The notes beneath the pieces were generated by a model. That model saw only the letters and a list, made by a program, of their open reading frames with translations. It was not told where the DNA came from and did no database searches. A stretch of DNA of 51,476 bases from Gammaproteobacteria bacterium (GTDB taxonomy: Bacteria; Pseudomonadota; Gammaproteobacteria; Pseudomonadales; Pseudohongiellaceae). Shown piece after piece: positions 1 through 8,668 of this stretch. The stretch is from assembly GCA_029244985.1 (NCBI GenBank), contig JAQWQD010000045.1:1-51476 (forward strand), read 5' to 3'. The position numbers and the translations under genes are program-made. Every line of letters starts with the position of its first letter. The stretch's first letter is position 1.

Positions 1-18
1 CTTTGTTTTTGCAAATCT

Positions 19-774
19 TTATCGTACAGTCTGGAATTGTGCGGCGATACTTTTTTCTATGCCTTTAGGGTCTGCTTTTAATCCCTTGGCAAATCCGATA
101 GCAAACGTGTCGGAGAAAATATCTTCTTCTCCGTTAGCAATGCCTTCGAATACACTGGTGGCCACTTCTTCGGGTGACCCCTTATCCCCCATTGCCATGC
201 CTGCAGTCATATCTGTATCAATTGGCCCCGGATAGACACCGCATACGAGTGTATTTTGTTCCGCCATTACAGTTCTTTGTCCTTGGGTTAGGGAATGGCC
301 AGCAGCTTTTGAACAAGAGTAGGTTGGTGCGAATGGAAAATTTATAAGACCTGCAACAGATAAGATATTGACCATTGCACCTCCACCATTGGCTTTCAAA
401 ATCGGTGCGAATGCTACACCCATTCTCATTGGGCCAAAGAAGTTTGCTTCCATTTCCAGTTTTGAATTCTCTACTACATTTTCTGCCAATAAAAGCGCGC
501 CAGTGCCCATGCCTGCGTTGTTGATAATAATTTCAACATCGCCCGCGGCGGCGGCGGCCGCGTTTACTTGCCTCTGATTTGTAACATCCAGTTCGAGCGC
601 GACGACTCGGTCACTATCTATTGCCGTTAATTCAGCTAGTTTTAATACATCTCGAGCGGTTGCATAAACTTTACTAGCGCCTAGTTCAAGCGCCTTTATA
701 GCTAGGGCTTTGCCTATACCACGATTAGCTCCCGTGACTAGTACGACTTTTCCTTTTGTTGGGACTCCATTCAT
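19..774 (-). CDS. SDR family NAD(P)-dependent oxidoreductase
   Basis: Short-chain dehydrogenase/reductase of 251 residues, a usual length for the classical family. The nucleotide-binding glycine motif TGANRGIG is at residues 14-21, NNAG at 85-88, the catalytic serine near 139, and the YxxxK pair is Tyr152/Lys156 (YSCSK). Residues 72-77 are six alanines encoded by a GC-rich triplet tract. The substrate cannot be read from sequence; these enzymes oxidise or reduce alcohols and ketones in the cytoplasm. It lies downstream of rpoD on the same strand, 130 bp away, and is probably a separate unit. The family is certain, the substrate unknown. Confidence 0.88.
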   Translation of the reverse strand: MNGVPTKGKVVLVTGANRGIGKALAIKALELGASKVYATARDVLKLAELTAIDSDRVVALELDVTNQRQVNAAAAAAGDVEIIINNAGMGTGALLLAENVVENSKLEMEANFFGPMRMGVAFAPILKANGGGAMVNILSVAGLINFPFAPTYSCSKAAGHSLTQGQRTVMAEQNTLVCGVYPGPIDTDMTAGMAMGDKGSPEEVATSVFEGIANGEEDIFSDTFAIGFAKGLKADPKGIEKSIAAQFQTVR

Positions 775-904
775 TTAAATCTCCGTCATTGGACTTTACT
801 TAGTGGCTATAATTGATTAATAGCGCAACCGTGGAATTATCGTGTCGCACCTATGATCTACAGGAAATTGCCACGAGATTTTTTGCGATAATAAAAGCTA
901 CAAA

Positions 905-2773
905 TTACTCGTCAAGAAATGATCGCAAATGATCAGAGCGCGTAGGATGTCGGAGCTTGCGTAACGCTTTTGCTTCGATTTGTCGTATTCGCTCACGGGT
1001 AACATCAAATTGCTTACCCACTTCTTCTAAAGTGTGATCAGTATTCATATCGATACCGAATCGCATGCGAAGTACTTTTGCTTCTCTGGTGGTGAGTGAG
1101 CCAAGTACATCTTTTGTTGCTTCGCGCAGCCCTTCATCAATAGATGAATCTACGGGTGAATCGACAGTGGCGTCTTCAATGAAGTCACCGAGATGTGAAT
1201 CTTCATCGTCACCAATTGGCGTTTCCATGGAGATCGGCTCTTTAGCGATTTTGAGAACACGACGGACCTTATCTTCTGTCATTTCCATGCGTTCTCCCAA
1301 CTCTTCTGGGGTCGGCTCACGACCTTTTTCATGCACCATTTGCCGCGAGATGCGGTTTAACTTATTAATGGTCTCGATCATGTGCACAGGAATGCGAATC
1401 GTGCGGGCCTGGTCAGCAATGGAGCGGGTAATTGCTTGTCGAATCCACCAAGTTGCATAAGTAGAGAATTTATATCCACGGCGGTACTCAAATTTGTCTA
1501 CAGCTTTCATCAAGCCTATGTTGCCTTCCTGAATAAGATCGAGAAATTGTAAACCTCGGTTCGTATACTTTTTAGCAATTGAAATAACCAAGCGTAGATT
1601 TGCTTCCACCATTTCTTTCTTGGCGCGACGAGACTTGGCTTCTCCAATCGACATCTGACGATTGATATCTTTGATTTCGGAAACTGATAATCCAGTTTCT
1701 TCTTGCAATAACCGAATCTTTTTCTGTGCCCGGAGGACTTCGGTCTTAACATTTACCAAAAGTTCAGAATATGCTTCTTTGGCTTTTATGTGCTGATCGA
1801 TCCATTTTTCATTGATCTCGCTTCCAGGGAAGGAGCTAATGAAAGTCTTGCGAGGCATCTTGGCGCTGCGCACAGCCAGGCTCATCACAGTTCTTTCATG
1901 ACGGCGTAGACGGGTTAAGACCGCGCGTATATGGCTCAAAAGAGGATCGAATTGGCGAGGTGTGAGTTTGAAACATTTAAAAATCTCGCCTAAGTTTTCT
2001 AGTTCAGATTTAGATTTCGCATCACTGCGGCCGCGGCGACCAACAATTGAACTAGTGAGTTCGTATTGTTCTTTTAACTCAGTAAAGCGGATTTTTGCTT
2101 CTTCTGGATCCGGTCCAACGGCTGCTTCGTCTTCATCATCGTCACCATCTTCATCGGAACTCTTATCGGCAGCTTCTGCTCCTTTAGCAGGAGCTGGGGC
2201 CGCGGCTGCTGCAGCAGCTGCAGCTGCTTCAGGGCTGATTGGAATCTCATCAGAAGCATCAAGATAACCTGTAATAATTTCGTTGAGGCGACGCTCTTCG
2301 GGTTCGACCAATGCATATTCATTTAGAATTTGCTCTACTGTGCCTGGAAAGAAGGCCATCGCTTTCATTAATTCGCGAAGTCCTTCTTCGATACGTTTAG
2401 CGATAACAATCTCACCTTCACGTGTCAACAATTCAACTGTACCCATTTCTCGCATGTACATACGAACTGGATCAGTAGTTCTGCCAGCTTCATTTTCAAC
2501 AGCAGCTAAGGCGGCGGCAGCTTCTGCCGCAGCGACTTCGTCAGCGCCTGTATCATTTTCTTCGTTGAGCAGGAGTGCATCGGTATCAGGTGCTGTTTCG
2601 AACACCTTAATACCCATGTCGTTAATCATTTGAATAATGTCTTCGACTTGATCTGGGTCGGAAATAGATTCTGGCAAGTGATCGTTAACCTCAGAGTACG
2701 TGAGGTAAGTCTGTTCCTTGCCTTTGGCGATCAATGCTTTCAGACTTGATTGTGGTGCAATAATTTCAGCCAT
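905..2773 (-). CDS. rpoD: RNA polymerase primary sigma factor RpoD (sigma-70)
   Basis: Housekeeping sigma factor of 622 residues that directs core RNA polymerase to -35/-10 promoters. Region 1.1 is N-terminal; region 1.2 starts near residue 101 ([11 protein letters not shown]). A non-conserved insert holds ten alanines (183-192) followed by an acidic stretch (about 206-216). Region 2 contains [20 protein letters not shown], and region 4.2 ends with [20 protein letters not shown] close to the C terminus. It is the last gene of the rpsU-yqeY-dnaG-rpoD operon, 125 bp after dnaG, in the order known from Pseudomonas. The Ala-rich and acidic insert is unusual in composition but sits where sigma-70 proteins vary most. 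Confidence 0.98.
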   Translation of the reverse strand: MAEIIAPQSSLKALIAKGKEQTYLTYSEVNDHLPESISDPDQVEDIIQMINDMGIKVFETAPDTDALLLNEENDTGADEVAAAEAAAALAAVENEAGRTTDPVRMYMREMGTVELLTREGEIVIAKRIEEGLRELMKAMAFFPGTVEQILNEYALVEPEERRLNEIITGYLDASDEIPISPEAAAAAAAAAAPAPAKGAEAADKSSDEDGDDDEDEAAVGPDPEEAKIRFTELKEQYELTSSIVGRRGRSDAKSKSELENLGEIFKCFKLTPRQFDPLLSHIRAVLTRLRRHERTVMSLAVRSAKMPRKTFISSFPGSEINEKWIDQHIKAKEAYSELLVNVKTEVLRAQKKIRLLQEETGLSVSEIKDINRQMSIGEAKSRRAKKEMVEANLRLVISIAKKYTNRGLQFLDLIQEGNIGLMKAVDKFEYRRGYKFSTYATWWIRQAITRSIADQARTIRIPVHMIETINKLNRISRQMVHEKGREPTPEELGERMEMTEDKVRRVLKIAKEPISMETPIGDDEDSHLGDFIEDATVDSPVDSSIDEGLREATKDVLGSLTTREAKVLRMRFGIDMNTDHTLEEVGKQFDVTRERIRQIEAKALRKLRHPTRSDHLRSFLDE

Positions 2774-2898
2774 GAATTCTCGTCTTGGATCCAGCAGGAG
2801 CTCTGGTTTGGGTGAGTAAAAGTCAGCCGGGCATTATAGCCGCGGCTGGGCGGGTTGTATATCTAATTCACCTTCGGTTAGACATCTATTTCGGCAGT

Positions 2899-4740
2899 TT
2901 AGTTTTGATCTTTTGGCGCATATAAACGTGATTGCAGGTCGTGTTTTAATTGCAATAACTCCAACTTTTTGACGATATCAGACATTATATTGTCAAGTAT
3001 CTGGAGAAATTCATCCTCAACGCCCTCTTGCGGCGTGATCTTCTCGGCGGTGAGAAGCTGCGTTAACTGGTTCCCCAGACTGGTACCATAACAGTATCCT
3101 AACAGTGTGAATGTTTCTGTATTGGGGTCTTTTTTCACCATTTCAATGAGGGACAACAGCAATTTACGCCCCTCGTCTTCGGCTGTTCGTAGAGGTTTAA
3201 GATCTATCGAAACCGCCAAAGCAATTTCAGGGTTGCGCAGCAACAGTTCTATGGCTTTGAGGCTTGCAGGTTTTCGATAGACGCTGAGATTAGAGCTCAA
3301 ATTCTGATGTCGCCCAGAGCGTTGCCATTCGTTCGGATGAGCGGGTGGGAGATTTTCAGCTGGGGGAGATGAACTTTCTTGTGCGGGGGAATTTGTCGCT
3401 AAGAGCTTTTCTAGTGACTCGCTATTGACTCCTAATAATTCAGAGAGTCGATCGAGCATTAACTGTCCATAAACTCCGTGGGGTATTTGACGAATATAAT
3501 CTTTTGCCAGATTACTTAGCCTGGCTTTTCCTTCTATAGAATTAACATCTAAATCTTGAGAAAGCTTGTCGAAGAAAAATTGTTCCAGTGGCGGTGCTGA
3601 ACTGAGTTCTTCTAAAAATTTGTCCTGCCCAACTGCACGAACATGAGTATCAGGGTCAGCGCCTCTGGGTAGGAACAAGAACTTCACCTGACGGCCATCT
3701 TCCATCAGTGGCAATGTGGTCTCCAGTGCTCGCCATGCGGCAGCAGTACCTGCATCGTCGCCGTCGAAACAAAAGATAATCTCAGAGACCTGCCGAAACA
3801 TACGATTAAGGTGGCGAGAACTCGTTGCGGTTCCAAGTGTAGCTACCGCATTGCGAATGCCCATCTGTGCAAGTGCTATAACATCCATGTAGCCTTCGAC
3901 TAAAAGGAGTTTGTTAAATTTTTCTCCAAATTTCTTTGCTTCATAAAGCCCATACAGTTCTGAGCCTTTGCGAAATACTGCGGTTTCAGGGGAATTCAAG
4001 TACTTGGGTTTATCGTCGTTTAAAACTCTTCCGCCAAAGGCTATGGTGCGGCCTCGGCTGTCACGAATCGGAAACATAATACGTTCACGAAATCGGTCAT
4101 AGTAGTTTCGCCCATTCGCACGCGAGTTTTCATTGTCAGTAATTTTGTTCTGAGTCTTGTCTTGATTCCTTTCAATTATTAAACCGGCTCTTAGAAGAGA
4201 TTGTTGTCGCTTATCATCCGTGCCTATTGAGGTGAGTAAGTTTTCCCAGCCAGTCGGCGCGTAACCGATGCCAAAATCTCGGGCAATTTCTCCGCTTACG
4301 CCTCTTTCTTGCAAATAGGTTACCGCACTGCTTTTTTTCTCATGCTGGCGAATTTGGTATTGATAAAACTTACTGGCTAATTCCAGCACTTCAATAATTA
4401 TGGCGTTCTCTGAGCTCTTGCGCTGTTGTGTCTTAGATTCTTCTCTAGGTACTTCAATGCCTGCATCCCGGGCCAGGTTTTCTACAGCCTGAGGAAATTC
4501 TGATTGCTCGAAATTCATTACAAAACCGATGGCGTTGCCGCCAGCGCCACAGCCGAAGCAATAGTAAAATTGGCGATCTTGGTTGACGCTAAAAGAGGGT
4601 GTTTTTTCCTGATGAAAGGGGCAGCAAGCGGTAAAATTATTCCCCTGCTTTTTGAGAGCAACTCGTTTGTCGATAACCTCAACAATATCAGTTCGATGCA
4701 ATAAGTCGTCTATAAACGCCTGAGGGATGAGTCCGGCCAT
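2899..4740 (-). CDS. dnaG: DNA primase DnaG
   Basis: Synthesises RNA primers at the replication fork. The protein has 613 residues. The N-terminal CHC2 zinc-binding domain has ligands Cys40, His43, Cys61 and Cys64. The TOPRIM catalytic domain shows Glu282 (LLLVEGYMDV) and Asp326/Asp328 (FCFDGDDAG). The C-terminal third, after a Ser/Pro-rich linker near 450-480, corresponds to the helicase DnaB-interacting domain. It lies between yqeY and rpoD in the macromolecular-synthesis operon. A 205-bp gap upstream could carry an internal promoter or processing site. Confidence 0.98.
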   Translation of the reverse strand: MAGLIPQAFIDDLLHRTDIVEVIDKRVALKKQGNNFTACCPFHQEKTPSFSVNQDRQFYYCFGCGAGGNAIGFVMNFEQSEFPQAVENLARDAGIEVPREESKTQQRKSSENAIIIEVLELASKFYQYQIRQHEKKSSAVTYLQERGVSGEIARDFGIGYAPTGWENLLTSIGTDDKRQQSLLRAGLIIERNQDKTQNKITDNENSRANGRNYYDRFRERIMFPIRDSRGRTIAFGGRVLNDDKPKYLNSPETAVFRKGSELYGLYEAKKFGEKFNKLLLVEGYMDVIALAQMGIRNAVATLGTATSSRHLNRMFRQVSEIIFCFDGDDAGTAAAWRALETTLPLMEDGRQVKFLFLPRGADPDTHVRAVGQDKFLEELSSAPPLEQFFFDKLSQDLDVNSIEGKARLSNLAKDYIRQIPHGVYGQLMLDRLSELLGVNSESLEKLLATNSPAQESSSPPAENLPPAHPNEWQRSGRHQNLSSNLSVYRKPASLKAIELLLRNPEIALAVSIDLKPLRTAEDEGRKLLLSLIEMVKKDPNTETFTLLGYCYGTSLGNQLTQLLTAEKITPQEGVEDEFLQILDNIMSDIVKKLELLQLKHDLQSRLYAPKDQN

Positions 4741-4822
4741 GAATTTTTAGATTAGTTCTGAGTCGATCAATGCTGAATGGATGTTAGTTGACATGCTACA
4801 CGCGGCGACGCTTACTACAAAA

Positions 4823-4851
4823 TCTTTATTGGAGTAATTAATTGTTAACAA
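4823..4851 (-). promoter_or_regulatory. Candidate internal promoter upstream of dnaG
   Basis: Read on the minus strand, TTGTTA (4846-4851) and TAAAGA (4823-4828) are separated by 17 bp, about 80 bp before the dnaG start. The -35 overlaps the palindrome TTGTTAACAA. The match to sigma-70 consensus is only moderate, so this is a candidate. A short hairpin (4918-4934) lies just after the yqeY stop without a T-run. Confidence 0.28.
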
Positions 4852-4945
4852 CTACAGCTTTATGGAAACGATCAGCCATTTGAGTAAAGCCCAATGAACT
4901 TAGGAAGGATTTATCACCGTGAGTGACTCTCACGCCCGGTAAAAT

Positions 4946-5398
4946 CTAAGAAAGAGACGCTTTTATTCTGGCGGACACGGACCCCATGTCAGCACGACCA
5001 ATTACTTGGGGCTTAATCATACCCATGACTTTGCCCATGTCTTGCATACCTTGTGCGCCTGACTCGCTTAATGCGCTAGCAATGATTTTATCTAGTTCTT
5101 CTTCGCTAAGGGCTTGTGGGAGAAACTCCTGTAGTACATCAATCTCAAATTTTTCCTGCGCTACTAACTCATCTCTGTCGGCTAGTTCAAACTGTTTAAT
5201 TGATTCCCTGCGCTGTTTAACCATCTTGTCCAGAATAGTGGTTACTCGCTCATCGCTCAGTTCGATTCGTTCATCAACCTCAACCCTTTTTATTTCAGAC
5301 AAGGCAAGTCGAATGGTACCAAGCCGCGCTTTGTCTTTCGCACGCATGGCATCTTTCATGGCTTCGGTTATTTGTTGTTTGAGTGCACTCTCGGGCAT
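4946..5398 (-). CDS. GatB/YqeY domain-containing protein
   Basis: Small helical YqeY-family protein of 150 residues, related to the C-terminal tRNA-binding domain of GatB. The whole protein is the domain (ALKQQITEAMKDAMRAKDKA at the start, SARIKASL at the end). It lies between rpsU and dnaG, its standard place in Pseudomonas-type macromolecular-synthesis operons. The similarity to the amidotransferase suggests a role in tRNA or amide metabolism, but the biological function is not established. The ATG start gives the normal family length. Confidence 0.93.
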   Translation of the reverse strand: MPESALKQQITEAMKDAMRAKDKARLGTIRLALSEIKRVEVDERIELSDERVTTILDKMVKQRRESIKQFELADRDELVAQEKFEIDVLQEFLPQALSEEELDKIIASALSESGAQGMQDMGKVMGMIKPQVIGRADMGSVSARIKASLS

Positions 5399-5469
5399 GA
5401 GTGTTGTCTTTTGAAGGGTAAGAAGGAAGCGTAGTAATAGCGGATGATTTTTTGCTATCGCACAACTGA

Positions 5470-5685
5470 CTAGTACAATCGTTGATTCTTTCTGCTTTCG
5501 CGCTGAATTTTTTTGAGATGCCGTTTTACAGCAGCAGCAGCTTTTCGCTTTCGAACCGAAGTAGGCTTTTCGTAGAATTCTCTCCTACGAACTTCAGCCA
5601 AAACGCCGGCCTTCTCACAAGAGCGTTTGAAGCGTCGTAACGCTACGTCGAATGGCTCATTTTCTTTCAATTTTACTTGTGGCAT
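5470..5685 (-). CDS. rpsU: 30S ribosomal protein S21
   Basis: Small basic ribosomal protein of 71 residues, the typical gammaproteobacterial length. It starts [20 protein letters not shown] and ends in a Lys/Arg-rich tail. S21 helps 30S subunits pair with mRNA leaders at initiation. It is the first gene of the operon that continues with yqeY, dnaG and rpoD, and is divergent from tsaD. A good promoter candidate lies upstream at 5758-5786. Confidence 0.98.
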   Translation of the reverse strand: MPQVKLKENEPFDVALRRFKRSCEKAGVLAEVRRREFYEKPTSVRKRKAAAAVKRHLKKIQRESRKNQRLY

Positions 5686-5757
5686 CGAATTATTTTTACC
5701 AAGTTAGCCTATTCACTGCCCAAACTAAGGGGCTGTAAGTGAATTTAGAGGGAGCGT

Positions 5758-5786
5758 ATCTTAATGCTCAAAGGCCTGAATTGCAA
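5758..5786 (-). promoter_or_regulatory. Probable sigma-70 promoter of rpsU operon
   Basis: On the minus strand, TTGCAA (5781-5786) and TAAGAT (5758-5763) are separated by exactly 17 bp. Each matches 4 of 6 consensus bases. They lie about 75 bp before the rpsU start. A GC-rich stretch (ACGCTCCC) follows the -10, as is common in growth-rate-controlled promoters. The transcription start has not been located. Confidence 0.5.
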
Positions 5787-5828
5787 AGGATTTGGGCATT
5801 TTTGACCCCTATTAATCAAGGATTTGGG
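5786..5828. repeat. Paired 11-bp direct repeats between rpsU and tsaD
   Basis: The 11-mer AAGGATTTGGG occurs at 5786-5796 and again at 5818-5828. The starts are 32 bp apart, close to three helical turns. The flanks also agree partly (a TTT run after each copy). The copies lie beside the candidate rpsU -35 and across the possible tsaD promoter, so they may be paired binding sites for a regulator. No known regulator is recognised. Confidence 0.5.
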
Positions 5829-5830
5829 AT
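5802..5830 (+). promoter_or_regulatory. Weak candidate promoter for tsaD
   Basis: TTGACC (5802-5807) is a 5/6 match to the sigma-70 -35. At 17-bp spacing the -10 would be TGGGAT (5825-5830), a poor match. Position and orientation fit tsaD, whose start is about 60 bp downstream. Call it a guess supported mainly by the -35. Confidence 0.22.
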
Positions 5831-5887
5831 ATTTCAGCTTTTTTGGCATGATTGCGGTTCTCTCCCTATCTCCTTGGAATTAAAGAA

Positions 5888-6913
5888 TTGAAAGTATTGG
5901 GTATTGAAACATCCTGTGACGAAACTGGAATTGCCATTTATGACAGTGATGCCGGACTCTTGGCAGATGGTCTTTATAGTCAGGTTGAAATTCACGCTAA
6001 ATACGGAGGAGTGATTCCTGAATTGGCGTCTAGGGACCATATCCGCAAAACCCTTCCACTTATAAACAAAGTCTTAAAAGGTGCAAATCTGGTTTATCGA
6101 GACTTAGATGCGGTCTCTTACACCGCAGGCCCTGGTCTTGTAGGGGCTTTGTTAGTAGGCGCCAGTATTGGACGCTCAATGGCAATGGGATTGGGAATAC
6201 CGGCAATTGGTGTTCATCATATGGAAGGGCATTTATTGGCGCCTATGCTCGAAGCAGAATCACCTAAATTTCCGTTTGTTGCGCTGCTTGTTTCTGGCGG
6301 TCATACGCAATTGGTGCGGGTAGATAGTATCGGTCAGTATAAGTTACTCGGTGAGTCTTTGGATGATGCGGCTGGTGAAGCATTCGATAAAGTTGGGAAG
6401 ATGTTAGGTCTACCCTATCCAGGCGGACCACGGGTAGCTAGGCTAGCTATGCAAGGACAGAGCGGACGGTTTGAATTTCCTCGTCCCATGACAAATCGAC
6501 CGGGGTTAGATTTCAGTTTTAGTGGCCTAAAGACCTTCGTTAAAAATACTATTGCTGAGCACACAGACTCTGATGCTTTAGATAAGCAAACATCTGCAGA
6601 CATTGCCAAGGCATTTGAAGAAGCAGTTGTAGGTACACTCACTATCAAATGCCGGCGAGCCCTTGAACAAACCGGTTTAGAAACGTTAGTTATCGCTGGT
6701 GGTGTTAGTGCCAACATCTCTTTAAGAGAGATACTAGAGTCGGCAGTAACCAAAATTGGGGGACGCTTGTACTATGCACAGCAGCAATACTGCACGGACA
6801 ATGGTGCAATGATCGCCTACGCTGGTTGCCAGCGGCTGTTGGCTGGTGAGTCCGATGATCTGGGGATTTATGTAAAGCCACGTTGGCCATTAGAGTCTTT
6901 ATCAACCATTTAA
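5888..6913 (+). CDS. tsaD: tRNA N6-adenosine threonylcarbamoyltransferase TsaD
   Basis: Transfers the threonylcarbamoyl group to A37 of ANN-decoding tRNAs (t6A), with TsaB and TsaE. I chose the TTG at 5888 (341 residues) because the conserved N terminus [13 protein letters not shown] follows directly and a GGA lies about 10 nt upstream. An in-frame TTG at 5852 would add 12 residues not typical of the family, and the nearest ATG (5848) is out of frame. Metal-binding His111 and His115 (HHMEGH) and the phosphate-binding [13 protein letters not shown] are present. It is divergent from rpsU, as in Pseudomonas. The tRNA-Thr(UGU) in this window is an expected substrate class. Confidence 0.95.
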   Translation: MKVLGIETSCDETGIAIYDSDAGLLADGLYSQVEIHAKYGGVIPELASRDHIRKTLPLINKVLKGANLVYRDLDAVSYTAGPGLVGALLVGASIGRSMAMGLGIPAIGVHHMEGHLLAPMLEAESPKFPFVALLVSGGHTQLVRVDSIGQYKLLGESLDDAAGEAFDKVGKMLGLPYPGGPRVARLAMQGQSGRFEFPRPMTNRPGLDFSFSGLKTFVKNTIAEHTDSDALDKQTSADIAKAFEEAVVGTLTIKCRRALEQTGLETLVIAGGVSANISLREILESAVTKIGGRLYYAQQQYCTDNGAMIAYAGCQRLLAGESDDLGIYVKPRWPLESLSTI

Positions 6914-6943
6914 TCAGATAGCTTTTCCAAACTAGAGGCAACT

Positions 6944-7300
6944 ATGGATATTGTTTACATCCGCGAACTTGAAGTGAAGACTATAATAGGAATCTATGAT
7001 TGGGAGCGAGAACAAAAACAAGTAATCAGTATTAATCTGGAAATGGGTGCTGATATTAGATCTGCCGCAGAAACGGATTCCATTGAAAATGCTTTAGATT
7101 ATAAAGCCGTGGCAAAGAGGTTGATTGATTTTGTCGAAGGTTCTGACTTTTTCTTGGTAGAAACTTTGGCGGAGCGGATTTCTGAAATCGTTTTGCAGGA
7201 ATTTGGAGTCACTTGGGTAAAGCTCCAATTGGGTAAGCCAGGTGCTGTCACTGGATCAAAAGATGTTGGTGTAATAATTGAACGTGGCAACTATAGTTAA
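6944..7300 (+). CDS. folB: Dihydroneopterin aldolase FolB
   Basis: Folate pathway enzyme of 118 residues that cleaves 7,8-dihydroneopterin to 6-hydroxymethyl-dihydropterin. Glu21 in GIYDWEREQKQ and Lys98 in LGKPGAV match the conserved pterin-binding and catalytic positions; Glu73 (LVETLAERI) is also conserved. It starts 30 bp after tsaD and ends 20 bp before folK, so the three genes are likely co-transcribed. In Pseudomonas plsY lies between tsaD and folB, but it is missing here. Confidence 0.95.
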   Translation: MDIVYIRELEVKTIIGIYDWEREQKQVISINLEMGADIRSAAETDSIENALDYKAVAKRLIDFVEGSDFFLVETLAERISEIVLQEFGVTWVKLQLGKPGAVTGSKDVGVIIERGNYS

Positions 7301-7320
7301 ATGGTGGGTTGGATCAGATT

Positions 7321-7809
7321 ATGGCGCTTCTAATTCTATCATTAGGCAGCAATGTCGATGCGCGGCTTAACATTGGTTTAGCGATTCAATCCCTACGTAG
7401 TGAATTTGGTAACGTAAATCTCTCCACAGTTTATGAAAGTGAAGCAGTAGGTTTTGAAGGGAACAATTTTCTTAATCTAACGGTGAGTATTGAATCTGAT
7501 TTGTTGCTAGAAGAAATAAACAATTTTTTGAAGCAACTCGAGGACACTTTAGGCCGTGATCGCAACCAGCCTAGGTTTGCAGACAGGCCTATCGATATAG
7601 ATATTCTTATCTATGGGGAAGAAAGTGGAGAAGGCTATGGATTAGCATTGCCCCGTGCTGAAATTCTAAACAATGCTTTTGTTTTAAGACCGCTCGCCGA
7701 AATGCACCCAACACTTCTGCATGAGTCATCTGGTTTAAGTTATGGTGAACATTGGGAACAGTTCGAAAAAGTCAAACAAAAACTCTGGCCCATCGATCTC
7801 AATTTCTGA
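7321..7809 (+). CDS. folK: 6-hydroxymethyl-7,8-dihydropterin pyrophosphokinase FolK
   Basis: Transfers pyrophosphate from ATP to hydroxymethyl-dihydropterin, the step after FolB. The ATG at 7321 gives 162 residues beginning MALLILSLGSN, with GGA about 8 nt upstream. A TTG at 7309 in the same frame would add four residues. The signature RFADRPIDIDIL is present, with magnesium-binding Asp92 and Asp94. It is the last gene of tsaD-folB-folK and is followed by a hairpin facing the convergent pteridine reductase gene. Confidence 0.95.
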   Translation: MALLILSLGSNVDARLNIGLAIQSLRSEFGNVNLSTVYESEAVGFEGNNFLNLTVSIESDLLLEEINNFLKQLEDTLGRDRNQPRFADRPIDIDILIYGEESGEGYGLALPRAEILNNAFVLRPLAEMHPTLLHESSGLSYGEHWEQFEKVKQKLWPIDLNF

Positions 7810-7844
7810 ATACCAGTTTATCTTTTAGTCTGACGAGTCTATGT

Positions 7845-7864
7845 AATGCAGTTGTTACTGCATT
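7845..7864. terminator. Stem-loop between convergent folK and pteridine reductase genes
   Basis: A perfect 8-bp stem AATGCAGT/ACTGCATT closes a 4-nt loop in the 97-bp gap between two convergent genes. There is no long T-run on either side (GCGTTT follows on the plus strand). It may act as a weak bidirectional terminator. Confidence 0.4.
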
Positions 7865-7906
7865 GCGTTTATCTAGTAACTTTGTATATACAGAAATACT
7901 TGTGAT

Positions 7907-8668
7907 TCAGATGAGGCTGCGCCCACCATCGACTTTGATGACTTGGCCACTGGTATAGCTTGCTGTGGTGGCAAGAAAATAAACCATATGCGCGATATCT
8001 TCCGGTTTACCTAATCGTTTGAGTGGAATTGATTCAAGCAGTTTCTGTCTGCCCTGCTCGACACCAGGATCGTTATCCCTTTCGAGTGTGCCAGACCATA
8101 GAATAGCGCCAGGAGATACGCCATTGACTCTAATTTCTGGCCCTAAATCTTTGGCGAGAGATCTGGTCATGGTCTTTAGCGCAGCCTTCGCCATATTATA
8201 GATCGAGTGATTAAGTAGAGGCTTGTCAGCATGGGTATCAACAATGTTAATTATTGTACCTCGGTTCTTCTTTAGCTCGCTCGTCAGTTTTTGACTTAAA
8301 AAATAGGCAGCTCGAACGTTTGAGTTAAACAGGTCGTCCCATTGCGACTGTGTCGATTCTGCGAGGGGTGTTGGAAAAAAAGTTGATGCATTGTTTACTA
8401 AAACATCGAGCCGACCAAAACACTGCATAGCTTTTTCGGCCAAGGTTTCCACTTCCGCGCTCTCATGCAAGTTTGATGACACTATTTTCGAACTGTCCGG
8501 TCGGACGGTATTTAATCGTCCGACTAGTTTGCCCGCTTCTGACAGTGAACGATTTGCATGCACGATGACTTTAAAACCTTGGGCATGAAAAGTTTCAGCG
8601 ATACAAGCTCCAATCCGCTTTGCTGATCCGGTTACTAAAACAACACGATTCTCAGTCATTGCTGGCAC
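7907..8668 (-). CDS. Pteridine reductase (FolM/PTR1-type SDR)
   Basis: SDR enzyme of 253 residues with the TGxxxRxG motif (TGSAKRIG, 13-20) that separates pteridine reductases from ordinary SDRs. Asp144, Tyr157 and Lys161 form the PTR1/FolM-like catalytic set (NIVDTHADKP, YNMAK). It likely reduces dihydropterins such as dihydromonapterin or dihydrofolate with NADPH. Its gene overlaps the 3' end of cca by 17 nt and converges on folB-folK, so pterin genes cluster here on both strands. The family is sure; the preferred pterin is inferred. Confidence 0.88.
   Translation of the reverse strand: MPAMTENRVVLVTGSAKRIGACIAETFHAQGFKVIVHANRSLSEAGKLVGRLNTVRPDSSKIVSSNLHESAEVETLAEKAMQCFGRLDVLVNNASTFFPTPLAESTQSQWDDLFNSNVRAAYFLSQKLTSELKKNRGTIINIVDTHADKPLLNHSIYNMAKAALKTMTRSLAKDLGPEIRVNGVSPGAILWSGTLERDNDPGVEQGRQKLLESIPLKRLGKPEDIAHMVYFLATTASYTSGQVIKVDGGRSLI

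Noticed and set aside
1962..2267. Plus-strand open frame opposite rpoD containing Ser and Ala runs
   Set aside because: It is the antisense of the alanine and acidic stretch of RpoD, so the composition is a by-product.
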